Assembly (NCBI RefSeq): GCF_051962475.1
Contig: NZ_JBQCCF010000069.1
Location: 62,001-126,000 of the forward strand
Source: Dyella_A sp051962475
GTDB taxonomy: Bacteria; Pseudomonadota; Gammaproteobacteria; Xanthomonadales; Rhodanobacteraceae
Length of the DNA: 64,000 bases
Reading direction: 5' to 3'
How positions within the stretch are numbered: position 1 is the stretch's first letter; every line of letters starts with the position of its first letter. Shown here one piece after another: positions 42,237 through 50,465 of the stretch. The translations under genes were made by a program, and so were the position numbers. The notes beneath the pieces were generated by a model. That model was not told the DNA's origin. It saw only the letters and a list, made by a program, of their open reading frames with translations, and made no database searches.

Positions 42237-42989
42237 TCAGTGCCCGCCCACGGTGAGCAGGTTCAACGGCCGCCCGGCGCCGTCACGCACGCCTTGCTGC
42301 AGCTCGGCGAGGCGGCGGATCGACGGGCATAGCGTATCCACCTGGGGCGCCAGCGCCTGCATGCGTCGTTCCAGCCGCGGCCGCAGCGCGGTGGCGAGGT
42401 CGGAGGCCTGGTCGCGCAGGCGCGCCGCGGTCTGCAGATCCCCGCTCATCGCGGCCTGCAGCGCCTGCTGGCCCAAGTCACCGGCAACGATGGGCGCAAG
42501 GTCGCCGGCGATCTGGTTACCCAGCGCCTGCGCCGCGTCACCCTGCCAGTCGTGCGTGCTGCGACTGCTGTCGATGCGCTGGTGCAGCTGCGCGGCGTCG
42601 GCGGTGAGGCGCTGATCGAGTTCGGCACGCGAGGCCGCGCTGAGCGCCATGCCGGCCGCCTCCTCGCGCAGGGCCTGAACGGCGAGATCCACGCCGCGCT
42701 TGCCCACCGCACGCACCTTCGGCACCAGCGCCCGCAACTCCCGCTCGAACAGCGACAGACGGTCCTCGTCCTCGGCGTTCAGAGGCACCGGCACGCCATC
42801 GGCCTGAAGTTGACCGTCGCGGAGCACCAGCCGCTGCGGCGCAGGCGCGGCGCGATCGAAGATCAGGCGGTCCGGCTGCACCGTGACATCGAAGCTGCTG
42901 CTGGCCTGGCAACGGGTGGCGAGCTGCTGGGCGGTGGCCGGCTGACAGATTGCCAGCGCCGTGATCAGGATCGGGACAAGGATGCGCAT
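42237..42989 (-). CDS. Secreted DUF2884 (YggN-like) protein, copy 2
   Basis: 250 residues from the ATG at 42989. Signal peptide MRILVPILITALAICQPATA. The layout repeats the 40367 gene: CQASSSFDVTVQPDRLIFDR, LVLRDGQLQADGVPVPLNAE, LFERELRALVPKVRAVGKRG, DLAPIVAGDLGQQALQAAMS and a final LCPSIRRLAELQQGV. The two proteins are clearly paralogues but strongly diverged. Function unknown. Confidence 0.75.
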   Translation of the reverse strand: MRILVPILITALAICQPATAQQLATRCQASSSFDVTVQPDRLIFDRAAPAPQRLVLRDGQLQADGVPVPLNAEDEDRLSLFERELRALVPKVRAVGKRGVDLAVQALREEAAGMALSAASRAELDQRLTADAAQLHQRIDSSRSTHDWQGDAAQALGNQIAGDLAPIVAGDLGQQALQAAMSGDLQTAARLRDQASDLATALRPRLERRMQALAPQVDTLCPSIRRLAELQQGVRDGAGRPLNLLTVGGH

Positions 42990-43074
42990 GGAGCCGGTAT
43001 CGGTCGACAAAGATGCCTACCGATACCGGCTCGGGAGTCAACGCCGACTGAACCAGGCCGCGCCAGGGCGAATA

Positions 43075-43953
43075 TCACGAACCGCTCAGCTTCGACCTCA
43101 AATGCGGGCTGCTGGCGTTGAGCAAGTAAACGCCGTCGTCAGGCAAGGCGTCGCCGCTCCCCGCGACCATGGCAGCAGTATTCAACCACGGCACCGCATA
43201 GCGCGGCCCTGGGACATACAGGTCCCAGTGTCCGGGGCTGCCGGGCATCGCGTGTGCACCCGCACCCGGGCCGACATTCAGCACGTAACTGACGGGAACC
43301 ATGGCGTAATGGTCTCCCGCCCCGGCAAACATCCGCGGATCGAACACCCAGCTACGGGCCGCCTCAAGCGCGGGGTCCGCCAGCAAACGTCGATAGCGCT
43401 CCATTTGGTGATCGTCGCCCGCGATGCGCAGATTCACCTGCTCAACCATCGCATCCATGACATGCCCCTGTGCGTCAATCTTCAGCGCTAGGTAAACGGT
43501 GCCGGAGACTCTGTCCCGGATGGCTTGCATCGGATAGCGCGGCTGCGTGCGCCGGGGGGCGTCACTCTTCAAGGGCTTGTTGTCTGCGCTGAAGTAAGCG
43601 CCGGCCAGGTACAGCCGGTAGCGTTTGTCGCCCAACGGATGCAGCACGACACGCAGGCTCATGCGCGACCTGACGTTCACCGGCTTGCCGTCGCGAACCA
43701 TAGGGTCGAACTGCCACGTTGGAATGGCCTGCTGCAGCAGGTTGCTCACCGCAGCGGGTAGATTCTCCGGGTTGTCCAACTGGTAGCCCGACACCGACCC
43801 GTTCGGTGCCACCGTCAGCGTGCCGACCACCACCATGCTGGCTTCGGCCTGCCGGGCTACCTCCTGAGCGCTGGCGGCAACCGCAGGCGAGCTGACCGCC
43901 ACGCCGCACAACATCAGCCCCGAAAGAACGTACGACAGACGATTGAAGTGCAT
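43075..43953 (-). CDS. Secreted protein with TonB C-terminal-like domain
   Basis: 292 residues from the ATG at 43953. Signal peptide (MHFNRLSYVLSGLMLCGVAV, ending SSPAVAA) without a membrane anchor, then a repeat of TonB_C-like units: VVVGTLTVAPNGSVSGYQLD with TWQFDP, and RTQPRYPMQAIRDRVSGTVY with ALKIDAQGHVMDAMVEQVNL and SWVFDPRM. These match the strand-helix-strand and 'W.F.P' pattern of TonB C-termini, here probably two copies. A free periplasmic TonB-like domain cannot transduce energy, so another binding role is likely. The interval 43954-44176 holds no supported gene. Confidence 0.65.
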   Translation of the reverse strand: MHFNRLSYVLSGLMLCGVAVSSPAVAASAQEVARQAEASMVVVGTLTVAPNGSVSGYQLDNPENLPAAVSNLLQQAIPTWQFDPMVRDGKPVNVRSRMSLRVVLHPLGDKRYRLYLAGAYFSADNKPLKSDAPRRTQPRYPMQAIRDRVSGTVYLALKIDAQGHVMDAMVEQVNLRIAGDDHQMERYRRLLADPALEAARSWVFDPRMFAGAGDHYAMVPVSYVLNVGPGAGAHAMPGSPGHWDLYVPGPRYAVPWLNTAAMVAGSGDALPDDGVYLLNASSPHLRSKLSGS

Positions 43954-44176
43954 TGCCCCAGCCCTCCCCTTGGTGGACCTGCAGTCTATGCGCACACCGC
44001 GCCCCCGTCATCAGGACCAGACAGGGCTTAGCGCTCAGGCATCACCAGGCGCGTTGAGCAAAGACAGTCCCCGGTCCGTACCGAAGAAACACAAACCGAT
44101 CACGCAACATCATGCTGCGTAACGACCGTCGCCTCATCAGGCCAACATCTTCGTGGACAGTGGTCGCGAGCGCAGC

Positions 44177-44695
44177 TCAGCACCGGCGACGAAACTGCGC
44201 GCGCACCGACGGCTGGCCCAGTCGCCACACGAGCCAGCTCAACACCACGATGCCGATTACGTCGAAGGCGAGCGAGAGATGCACGCGACGCGCCTCCTGC
44301 GCCACCAGCGCCGCGGCGTCAGCCATGCCGTGCGCCTGGCCGCTCCAGTCCAGCCAATGGCGATACAACAGCACGCCGCTCAGCAGCAGGCCGAGCGCAA
44401 GCAGGACGAGCGCCACCCGCAACACCGGCCGCGCCCAACCCTGGCGTAGGATGCCGGCGGCGCAGAACACCACCAGCGCCGCCGCCGCGATGAAGTACGC
44501 CGCATCCCAGCCCAGCATGGCGTGCAGTGCGGCGCGTCCCTCGTCGTCGAGCGTCGCGCTCCCCAGCACCGACCACACGCGCTGGCCGTGCACGCCGTAC
44601 TGCATGGCGCCGAAGGCGGCAAGCAACAAGATCACCCACAGGCCGAGGCGCCACCACGCGAATCGCGGATACGTCGCTGCGTTGTCGTTTGCCAC
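44177..44695 (-). CDS. Membrane protein, partner of the exported peroxiredoxin gene
   Basis: 172 residues from a GTG at 44695, two bases after the peroxiredoxin stop. Four membrane helices (LGLWVILLLAAFGAMQYGVH; AAYFIAAAALVVFCAAGILR; VALVLLALGLLLSGVLLYRH; LSLAFDVIGIVVLSWLVWRL). No haem or metal motif is convincing and no family is recognised. Co-transcription with the peroxiredoxin suggests a linked role. Confidence 0.65.
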   Translation of the reverse strand: MANDNAATYPRFAWWRLGLWVILLLAAFGAMQYGVHGQRVWSVLGSATLDDEGRAALHAMLGWDAAYFIAAAALVVFCAAGILRQGWARPVLRVALVLLALGLLLSGVLLYRHWLDWSGQAHGMADAAALVAQEARRVHLSLAFDVIGIVVLSWLVWRLGQPSVRAQFRRRC

Positions 44696-44697
44696 GG

Positions 44698-45228
44698 TCA
44701 GCCCCCCGCCTTCAGCGACGCGAGGTCGCGCAGCACCTGGGCAGAGTTCTTCTCCGGATCGACATCCTCATAAACCTTCGCCACCGTGCCCTGCGGATCG
44801 ATCAGGAACGTGGTGCGGCGCGCGTAATGAAAGCCGACCGTGGACGAGAGCACGCCGTAGGCGGTGGACATCTGATGCGCGCTGTCGGCGAGCAGGGGGA
44901 ACGGAACGCGGTACTTCTGCGCGAATTTCGCGTGCGACGCCATGTCGTCCAGGCTCACGCCGATCACCTCGGCACCGGCCTTGCGCAGCTTGGCGACGTC
45001 ATCGCGAAAAGCGCATACCTCGGTAGTACAGCCGGGGGTGAAGTCCTTCGGATAGAAGTACACCACCAGCCAGTGCCCGCGGTAATCGGCCGGGGTGCGC
45101 CAGTGGCCGTTCTGGTCCTGCAGGCGGAAAGCGGGCGCGGTGGCGCCGGGCTGCGGGGTGGCGGCGCGCGCGGTGATCGTGGTCCCGCACAGCAGCGCAA
45201 TCGCTAGCAACAGCAAGAGGCGACGCAT
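44698..45228 (-). CDS. Exported peroxiredoxin (BCP/PrxQ family)
   Basis: 176 residues from the ATG at 45228. Unlike cytoplasmic Bcp, it begins with a signal peptide (RRLLLLLAIALLCGTTITARA). The active site is YPKDFTPGCTTEVCAFRD with peroxidatic Cys67 and resolving Cys72, the atypical two-Cys PrxQ pattern; VIGVSLDDMASHAKFAQKYR and FPLLADSAHQMSTAYGV follow. It reduces peroxides with a thiol donor, presumably in the periplasm. It is followed two bases later by a membrane protein gene. Confidence 0.9.
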   Translation of the reverse strand: MRRLLLLLAIALLCGTTITARAATPQPGATAPAFRLQDQNGHWRTPADYRGHWLVVYFYPKDFTPGCTTEVCAFRDDVAKLRKAGAEVIGVSLDDMASHAKFAQKYRVPFPLLADSAHQMSTAYGVLSSTVGFHYARRTTFLIDPQGTVAKVYEDVDPEKNSAQVLRDLASLKAGG

Positions 45229-45282
45229 CGAGGCAGCTCCGTATCGGTGGCGGAACGGCGAAGTGTAGCGCTGCCCATGCAC

Positions 45283-45342
45283 AAGGGCGCCCGAAGGCGC
45301 CCTTGGCAAAAGCAGGCTCCGCCGACACGTGCCGGCGGAGCC
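45283..45342 (-). terminator. Two hairpins between the secreted-protein and peroxiredoxin genes
   Basis: On the minus strand the first stem GGCTCCGCCG/CGGCGGAGCC (45342-45333 with 45324-45315) is followed by TGCTTTTG, a weak T-run, and starts five bases after the stop of the 45347 gene. The second, AAGGGCGCC/GGCGCCCTT (45304-45296 with 45291-45283), has a TTCG loop, a very stable RNA tetraloop. Together they probably end the 45347 transcript. Confidence 0.65.
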
Positions 45343-45346
45343 GGAC

Positions 45347-45796
45347 TTACTGGCGGCTGATGGTGAACTTGCCCACAGAGATGCCGAGATTCACGCCCTC
45401 ACCCGTGCCGGCAAGCGCCAGCGAGGTGGTGCCCTTGGTCAGCACCTGAGCCGTACCGCTCTTGACCACGCCGGCCTCGGCGCCGGCCTGGGCGTAGTCG
45501 CCGAACACCTCGTCGATGCCGTGCACCTTGCTGATCTCGCCCTTGCCGTTGTCGATGTGGTACTTGCCGGCGGTGAGACCACCGCCGACCACCGCGATCT
45601 TCACGCGAGCCGACTGGCCGTTGTCGCAGGTGACCATGCCGTTGCCCTCGGCATGCTTGTAGAGGATCGACCAGCCCGACAGGTTGTACGTCAGGTCGCA
45701 CTTGACGGTGGCCTCGGCGGCCTGGGCACCCGTGGCGCCCATCGCGCCGGCCGTAGCCAGCAGAAGGGCGGCGAGAGCGTGATTGCGCTTGATCAT
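45347..45796 (-). CDS. Secreted protein of unknown function
   Basis: 149 residues from the ATG at 45796 (AAGGAG upstream). Signal peptide (MIKRNHALAALLLATAGAMG, cleavage near GAQAA). The mature 120 residues are Gly-rich and beta-looking, with one cysteine pair (KCDLTYNL and VTCDNGQ) and GGLTAGKYHIDNGKGEIS, GIDEVFGDYAQAGAEAGVV, TSLALAGTGEGVNLGIS. The layout recalls DUF992-type secreted proteins, without firm match. Monocistronic between terminators. Confidence 0.65.
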   Translation of the reverse strand: MIKRNHALAALLLATAGAMGATGAQAAEATVKCDLTYNLSGWSILYKHAEGNGMVTCDNGQSARVKIAVVGGGLTAGKYHIDNGKGEISKVHGIDEVFGDYAQAGAEAGVVKSGTAQVLTKGTTSLALAGTGEGVNLGISVGKFTISRQ

Positions 45797-46049
45797 GGTG
45801 AACTCCTTGTGGATGAACGTTCTATGCCGGGTTGAACCGGGAGCCTCGAGACCGACCGCGGCCCGGCCAGGGTCCCGAGTGGTGGGGCGCAGCATCGGCA
45901 CGGCCGCGTGAGGACTTCGTGCACCGCGGGCGAGGATTCAGTGAGTGCGCGCAGGTAGGGCATCCGCGGAGCGCAGTCGTCGGCCAACCGTTCACATTCG
46001 GGCCGCGGCGCAGCCATCATCGTGGCGTCCCTCCCAAACGGAGACCCCC

Positions 46050-46955
46050 GTGCCAGATCCCGACGTCCCGATCTCGCCAATGCATCCCGCCCTGCGCAAG
46101 GGTTTGGCAATAGTGCAGCGCACGGCCCAGGGCTTTGCGCACGACGAACTGTCGACGCGGGCGGCGGCGCTGGCGTTCTATTCGGCGCTTTCCTTCGCAC
46201 CACTGCTGGTCCTGCTGCTATGGGTAGTGACGTCGCTGGAGCCGGCCTGGCAGCAGCAACTCGTCGTCTCGCTGCAGCACCTGCTGGGGCCGCGCGCCGC
46301 CGACGCGGTCACCCTGGTGCTGGACAACGCCCGCGAGCGTCCCGGTGTGGGCAGCTGGGCCGGGCTGTTCGGGCTGGGCGTCACGCTGGTCGGTGCGTCG
46401 GCGGTATTCGCCCAGCTGCAGGGCGCGATCAACCGCGTGTGGAATCTCGCCCCGCGGCCGGGTGGTGCGGTACTGGACTGGCTGCGCGCCCGCATGCTGG
46501 CGCTGGGCCTACTGCTGTCGCTGGCGTTCCTGATGGTGGTTTCGTTCGCCGCCAGCGCGTTGATTGCGGTGTTCGTGCGCGGCGACACGCTGGCCTGGCA
46601 GGTGCTGGAGGCGCTGATCAGCCTCAGCGTGTTCACCGCAGTCTTCGCGGCGATCTTCAAGGTGCTGCCCGATGCCACCATCGCCTGGACGGACGCCGTG
46701 GTCGGCGCCGCGCTGACGGCGGTGCTGTTCGCCGCGGGCAAGTTTGCGATCGGTCTGTACCTCTCCCGCAGCAACGTGGGCGGGGCCTACGGGTCGGCCG
46801 GCGGCGTGGTCGTCCTGCTGGTGTGGGTCTACTACTCCGCCCTGATCCTGCTGCTGGGCGCCGAGCTCACCCAATCGGTGGCCAAAGTGGGTGGGCGGCC
46901 GATCGTGCCGCGCGCGCATGCGGTCGTCCGGCGACGCGGCGCGGACACGGCCTGA
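46050..46955 (+). CDS. YihY/BrkB family membrane protein
   Basis: 301 residues from a GTG at 46050, selected for GGAG six bases upstream; a Met ten codons in is the alternative. YihY signature: DELSTRAAALAFYSALSFAP (helix 1), SWAGLFGLGVTLVGASAVFA, LQGAINRVWNLAPRPG and the C-terminal SNVGGAYGSAGGVVVLLVWV with YYSALILLLGAELTQ. About six membrane helices. The family was once called RNase BN by mistake; its transport substrate is unknown. Confidence 0.9.
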   Translation: MPDPDVPISPMHPALRKGLAIVQRTAQGFAHDELSTRAAALAFYSALSFAPLLVLLLWVVTSLEPAWQQQLVVSLQHLLGPRAADAVTLVLDNARERPGVGSWAGLFGLGVTLVGASAVFAQLQGAINRVWNLAPRPGGAVLDWLRARMLALGLLLSLAFLMVVSFAASALIAVFVRGDTLAWQVLEALISLSVFTAVFAAIFKVLPDATIAWTDAVVGAALTAVLFAAGKFAIGLYLSRSNVGGAYGSAGGVVVLLVWVYYSALILLLGAELTQSVAKVGGRPIVPRAHAVVRRRGADTA

Positions 46956-47032
46956 TGACGTTCGGTGCACTACGAACTCACGGCACCGGCCGGACACTAC
47001 TGGCGTGTTCCCACCCACTCCCGGAGGCCATC

Positions 47033-47371
47033 ATGTCCCGTCGATTCCTGCTCCCTGCCCTCGCCGCCCTCACGCTCGCGGCCGGGGTGCCCGATGTGCA
47101 CGCCCAGCATCGCGGCCGGCACCAGGTGTGTGAAGACGTACGCGTAGCTGACGCCCCCGCCAAGGACCGGCACCAGATCGCCGGCACGGCGGTCGGCGCC
47201 GTCGCTGGCGGCCTGCTCGGCCATCAGGTCGGCGGCGGCAAGGGCAAGACGCTCGCCACCATCGGTGGCGCCGTCGCTGGCGGCTACGCCGGCAAGAAGG
47301 TGCAGGAGCACCACCAGGAAAAGAACGCCGGCACTCACATCGAGCGCCGCTGCCACTGGGTCGACGACTGA
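47033..47371 (+). CDS. Glycine-zipper 2TM (SlyB-like) secreted protein
   Basis: 112 residues, ATG behind GGAGG. Signal peptide (RRFLLPALAALTLAAGVPDV, then HAQ), then a polar stretch and the glycine zipper AGTAVGAVAGGLLGHQVGGG followed by KTLATIGGAVAGGYAGKKVQ, which is the Rick_17kDa/SlyB 2TM pattern. No lipobox. Likely outer-membrane-associated; ends with RRCHWVDD. Confidence 0.8.
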   Translation: MSRRFLLPALAALTLAAGVPDVHAQHRGRHQVCEDVRVADAPAKDRHQIAGTAVGAVAGGLLGHQVGGGKGKTLATIGGAVAGGYAGKKVQEHHQEKNAGTHIERRCHWVDD

Positions 47372-47400
47372 CAATGCCCCGGGTCGGGCGCCATTGCATT

Positions 47401-47445
47401 CGCGGCCTGCGTGGCATGATCGCTCTGCAGATCACGCAGGCCGCG
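47401..47445 (+). promoter_or_regulatory. 13-base perfect inverted repeat in the leader of the Usp gene
   Basis: CGCGGCCTGCGTG (47401-47413) pairs with CACGCAGGCCGCG (47433-47445), loop of 19 bases. The 3' arm ends exactly where the ribosome site GGAGG begins (47445-47449), ten bases before the ATG. As RNA it could mask or expose the ribosome site; as DNA it could be an operator. Confidence 0.65.
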
Positions 47446-47455
47446 GAGGTGCCCG

Positions 47456-47872
47456 ATGTTCAAGTATTCACTGGTCGGTTATGACGGTTCGGACACGTCC
47501 CGGCGCGGCTTCGAGCTGGCCATGGCGTTGGCGCGCCTCAATCACGGTCGGGTCCGCGTAGTGTCCGTGCTGCAGGTGACCGAGGCCGGGGCCGACGCCT
47601 GTGCGTTGATGATGGCCGACTCCGGCACCGCGCGGGCGCGCGAACTGCTGGAAGAGCTCAAGGCGCTGGAACCGGACGCCGAGGCGCTGGTGGATGTGGA
47701 GCTGACCCACGGCAGCCCGGGCGACGTGCTGATCAACCAGCTCGAGCAACATGGCTGCGACCACATCGTGATCGGCCATACCGAGCGCGGGGCGCTGGCG
47801 CGCTTCCTGCTGGGCTCGGTGTCCGGCGACGTGTTGGCGCGCGCCCACGTGCCGGTGACGGTGGTGCGCTAG
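47456..47872 (+). CDS. Universal stress protein (UspA family)
   Basis: 138 residues, single Usp domain. LVGYDGSDTSRRGFELAMAL at the front, and near the C-terminus GHTERGALARFLLGSVSGDV, the G-x2-G-x9-G(S/T) ATP-binding motif, then VLARAHVPVTVVR. ATP-binding members respond to starvation and stress. A 13-base stem lies directly in its leader, so expression may be controlled there. Confidence 0.9.
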   Translation: MFKYSLVGYDGSDTSRRGFELAMALARLNHGRVRVVSVLQVTEAGADACALMMADSGTARARELLEELKALEPDAEALVDVELTHGSPGDVLINQLEQHGCDHIVIGHTERGALARFLLGSVSGDVLARAHVPVTVVR

Positions 47873-47897
47873 GCACCACCGCCGTTTCCTGCAAGGT

Positions 47898-48953
47898 TTA
47901 GGCGGCGTCGCGCAGCGAGGCCATGTCGATCACGAAGCGGTACTTCACGTCGCTCTTGAGCATGCGCTCGTAGGCCTCGTTGATGTCCTGCATGCGGATC
48001 TGCTCGATGTCCGACACGATGCCGTGCTCGGCGCAGAAATCCAGCATCTCCTGCGTCTCGGCGATGCCGCCGATCAGCGAACCGGCCAACGCGCGGCGGC
48101 CGAAGATCAGCGAACCGGCCGCCACCGTGGGCGGCGCATCGGGCACACCGACCAGGGTCATGGTGCCGTCACGCTTGAGCATCTGCAGGTAGACATTGAG
48201 ATCGTGCGGCGCCGAGACGGTGTCGAGGATGAAGTCGAAGCTGCCGGCGTGCTGCTTCATCTGCTCCGGATCGTTCGACAGCACCACCTCGTCGGCACCC
48301 AGCCGCAGCGCATCCTCGCGCTTGGAGGGCGAGGTGGTGAATTGCACCACCTGGGCACCGAACGCGTGGGCGAACTTCAACGCCATGTGGCCCAGACCGC
48401 CCAGACCGATCACGCCGACCTTGGAACCCTTGCCGACCTTCCAGTGCTTGAGCGGGGAATACGTAGTGATGCCGGCGCACAGCAGCGGTGCGACGGCGGC
48501 GAGGTCGAGCTTGTCGGACACGCGTAGCACGAACGCCTCGTCCACCACGATGTGGGTGGAGTAGCCGCCCTGCGTGGGCGTACCGTCGACACGATCCTTG
48601 CCGGCGTAGGTGAAGGTGGCACCCTTGAGGCAGAACTGCTCCAGGTCGTCCCGGCAACTGGCGCATTCGCGGCAGGAATCGACCATGCAGCCGACGCCGG
48701 CCAGGTCGCCCTGCTTGAACTTGGTCACCGCCTTGCCGGTGCGCAGAACGCGGCCGACGATCTCGTGGCCGGGCACGATCGGATATTCACCGGTGCCCCA
48801 CTCGTCGCGCACGGTGTGCAGGTCGGAGTGGCACACGCCGCAGTAGAGGATCTCGATCACCACGTCGGTGTCGCGCGGCTCGCGGCGTTCGAAGCGGTAC
48901 GGCGCCAGCGGAGCGCGGGCAGCGGGGGCGGCATAGCTGAAAGTGGGAATCAT
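47898..48953 (-). CDS. Zinc-dependent alcohol dehydrogenase (YahK/CAD type)
   Basis: 351 residues from the ATG at 48953. Catalytic zinc site CGVCHSDLH and GHEIVGRV; structural zinc cysteines in GCMVDSCRECASCRDDLEQFC spread; NADP-binding GVIGLGGLGHMALKFAHAFG. The MQDINEAYERMLKSDVKYRF end is typical of NADPH aldehyde reductases such as YahK. Probably reduces a broad set of aldehydes. Single gene, divergent from the ferritin-like gene. Confidence 0.92.
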   Translation of the reverse strand: MIPTFSYAAPAARAPLAPYRFERREPRDTDVVIEILYCGVCHSDLHTVRDEWGTGEYPIVPGHEIVGRVLRTGKAVTKFKQGDLAGVGCMVDSCRECASCRDDLEQFCLKGATFTYAGKDRVDGTPTQGGYSTHIVVDEAFVLRVSDKLDLAAVAPLLCAGITTYSPLKHWKVGKGSKVGVIGLGGLGHMALKFAHAFGAQVVQFTTSPSKREDALRLGADEVVLSNDPEQMKQHAGSFDFILDTVSAPHDLNVYLQMLKRDGTMTLVGVPDAPPTVAAGSLIFGRRALAGSLIGGIAETQEMLDFCAEHGIVSDIEQIRMQDINEAYERMLKSDVKYRFVIDMASLRDAA

Positions 48954-49130
48954 GGAAGCTCCATCGATGGGAAACGGCACGCCACGGTGGCGCAGCCGGG
49001 GCAACCGAAGGGTGTGGGGTCGGCCGCGGTTAATTCCAATGCGCGGCCAACGCCGTATGCTTGTGTCATTGATTTGTCACCTCGCGCGCGCTACGGCGCG
49101 CGCACGCCTTTGCGACAAGGAACCCACCCG

Positions 49131-49949
49131 TTGAGCTACGACAGCCACACGCTGCCCTGGACGCTGGAAAGCATCGACTTTTCGCGCATCGACAAGGCGC
49201 GCATCCGTCACAACGAGGATCTGTTCTTCCTGCTGTGCAGCTCGTCCTTTGTCGAGAGCGGCTCGGACCTGTACACGCACAACCTGGTGAACCACTTCGC
49301 CGGTGACGAGGCACTGCAGACCTGGCTCAGCCAGCACTGGGAGCATGAGGAGCTGCAGCACGGCCGCGCGCTGGCCACCTACGTGCGCACGGTGTGGCCG
49401 GAGTTCGACTGGGAGGCCGGCTTCAAGGCGTTCTGGGACGAGTACGGCGCGGTGTGCACCGCCGAACAACTGGAGCCTTCACGCGGCCTGGAGCTGGCCG
49501 CGCGCTGCGTGGTGGAGACCGGTACCGCCAGCCTCTACCGCGCGCTCAACGACATCACCGACGAGCCGGTGCTCAAGCAGCTCACCAACCACATCAAGAG
49601 CGACGAAGTGCGCCACTACAAGCACTTCTACCAGCACTACCGGCTCTACCGGGAGCGCGAAGGCTTCGGTCGCACCAAGGTGCTGCGCGCGATCCTACGC
49701 CGGGTCAACGAGATCAAGAGCGAGGACAGCGACATCGCCCTGCGCCACGTCTTCAACCAGTGCTACCCCGACGGCAGCGACACGCAGTTCCGCCAGATCA
49801 GCAACCGCGCGCAGGGCCTGCTGCGGCGGAACATTCCGGCCGAGATGACGGTGAAAATGCTGCTCAAGCCGCTGGACCTGCCGATGCGCGTGCAGAACGC
49901 ACTGGAAAAGCCGCTGGCGAGGATCGCCGAGAAGCTGTTCCTGCACTGA
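49131..49949 (+). CDS. Diiron ferritin-like domain protein
   Basis: 272 residues from a TTG at 49131, the only start that fits the domain and has a ribosome site (AAGGA, 9-base spacing). The four-helix diiron ligand set E...ExxH...E...ExxH can be read: Glu42 in FVESGSDLYTHNL, Glu74 and His77 in HWEHEELQHGRA, Glu129 in RCVVETGTASLY, Glu159 and His162 in KSDEVRHYKHFYQ. It is longer than storage ferritins and carries a basic C-terminus, so it looks like a diiron oxidase or desaturase relative. Substrate unknown. Confidence 0.75.
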   Translation: MSYDSHTLPWTLESIDFSRIDKARIRHNEDLFFLLCSSSFVESGSDLYTHNLVNHFAGDEALQTWLSQHWEHEELQHGRALATYVRTVWPEFDWEAGFKAFWDEYGAVCTAEQLEPSRGLELAARCVVETGTASLYRALNDITDEPVLKQLTNHIKSDEVRHYKHFYQHYRLYREREGFGRTKVLRAILRRVNEIKSEDSDIALRHVFNQCYPDGSDTQFRQISNRAQGLLRRNIPAEMTVKMLLKPLDLPMRVQNALEKPLARIAEKLFLH

Positions 49950-49967
49950 GCCCCACGCCGCTGCTGC

Positions 49968-50420
49968 TCAGCCGTCCGCGGCGGGCGTGGCTTCGCGCGG
50001 TTTTTCCTCGATCGTGCGCCGCTCGGCCTGGCTGGCCTTGAGCTGCTTGACGTTCACCGGGCGGATGCCGGTGATGGTGCAGGGGAAATCGCGCCGCCCT
50101 GTAAGCACCTTGTCGAAGCCCACGCTCACCTCGTGCAGGTTCGAGGTCAGCCCGATCGCATTGGTGTATTCGAGGTTGATGCAGCCGCCCGTGGTGAGCA
50201 GCCAGGCCTCGTTGGGGCGGGTGTAGACCACCAGCAGATCTTTCCCCAACGGCTCCCACGACCACAGATTGCCGAAGAAACGGAAGCTGCGCTGACTGGG
50301 GCCGGCGGCGGCCTCGTAATCTGCGCGTCGCTGCGCCTCGCGCTCGGCACTGGGCCAGCTCGCGCAGCCGACCAGCGCCGCCGCCAGGGTGAGGCATCCG
50401 ATCACACGTTGCAGGACCAT
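49968..50420 (-). CDS. Lipoprotein, DUF6491-like
   Basis: 150 residues from the ATG at 50420. Lipobox LVGC in RVIGCLTLAAALVGCASW (Cys20). Short mature part with GKDLLVVYTRPNEAWLLTTG, CINLEYTNAIGLTSNLHEVS and DFPCTITGIRPVNVKQL: a small beta domain with an expected disulfide, as in DUF6491 proteins. Ends in an acidic tail. Follows the next lipoprotein gene by 45 bases on the same strand. Confidence 0.7.
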   Translation of the reverse strand: MVLQRVIGCLTLAAALVGCASWPSAEREAQRRADYEAAAGPSQRSFRFFGNLWSWEPLGKDLLVVYTRPNEAWLLTTGGCINLEYTNAIGLTSNLHEVSVGFDKVLTGRRDFPCTITGIRPVNVKQLKASQAERRTIEEKPREATPAADG

Positions 50421-50465
50421 GCTCGCTCTCCTCTCGCCAGTGACGCGCCGGGACACGCCTGCGCG

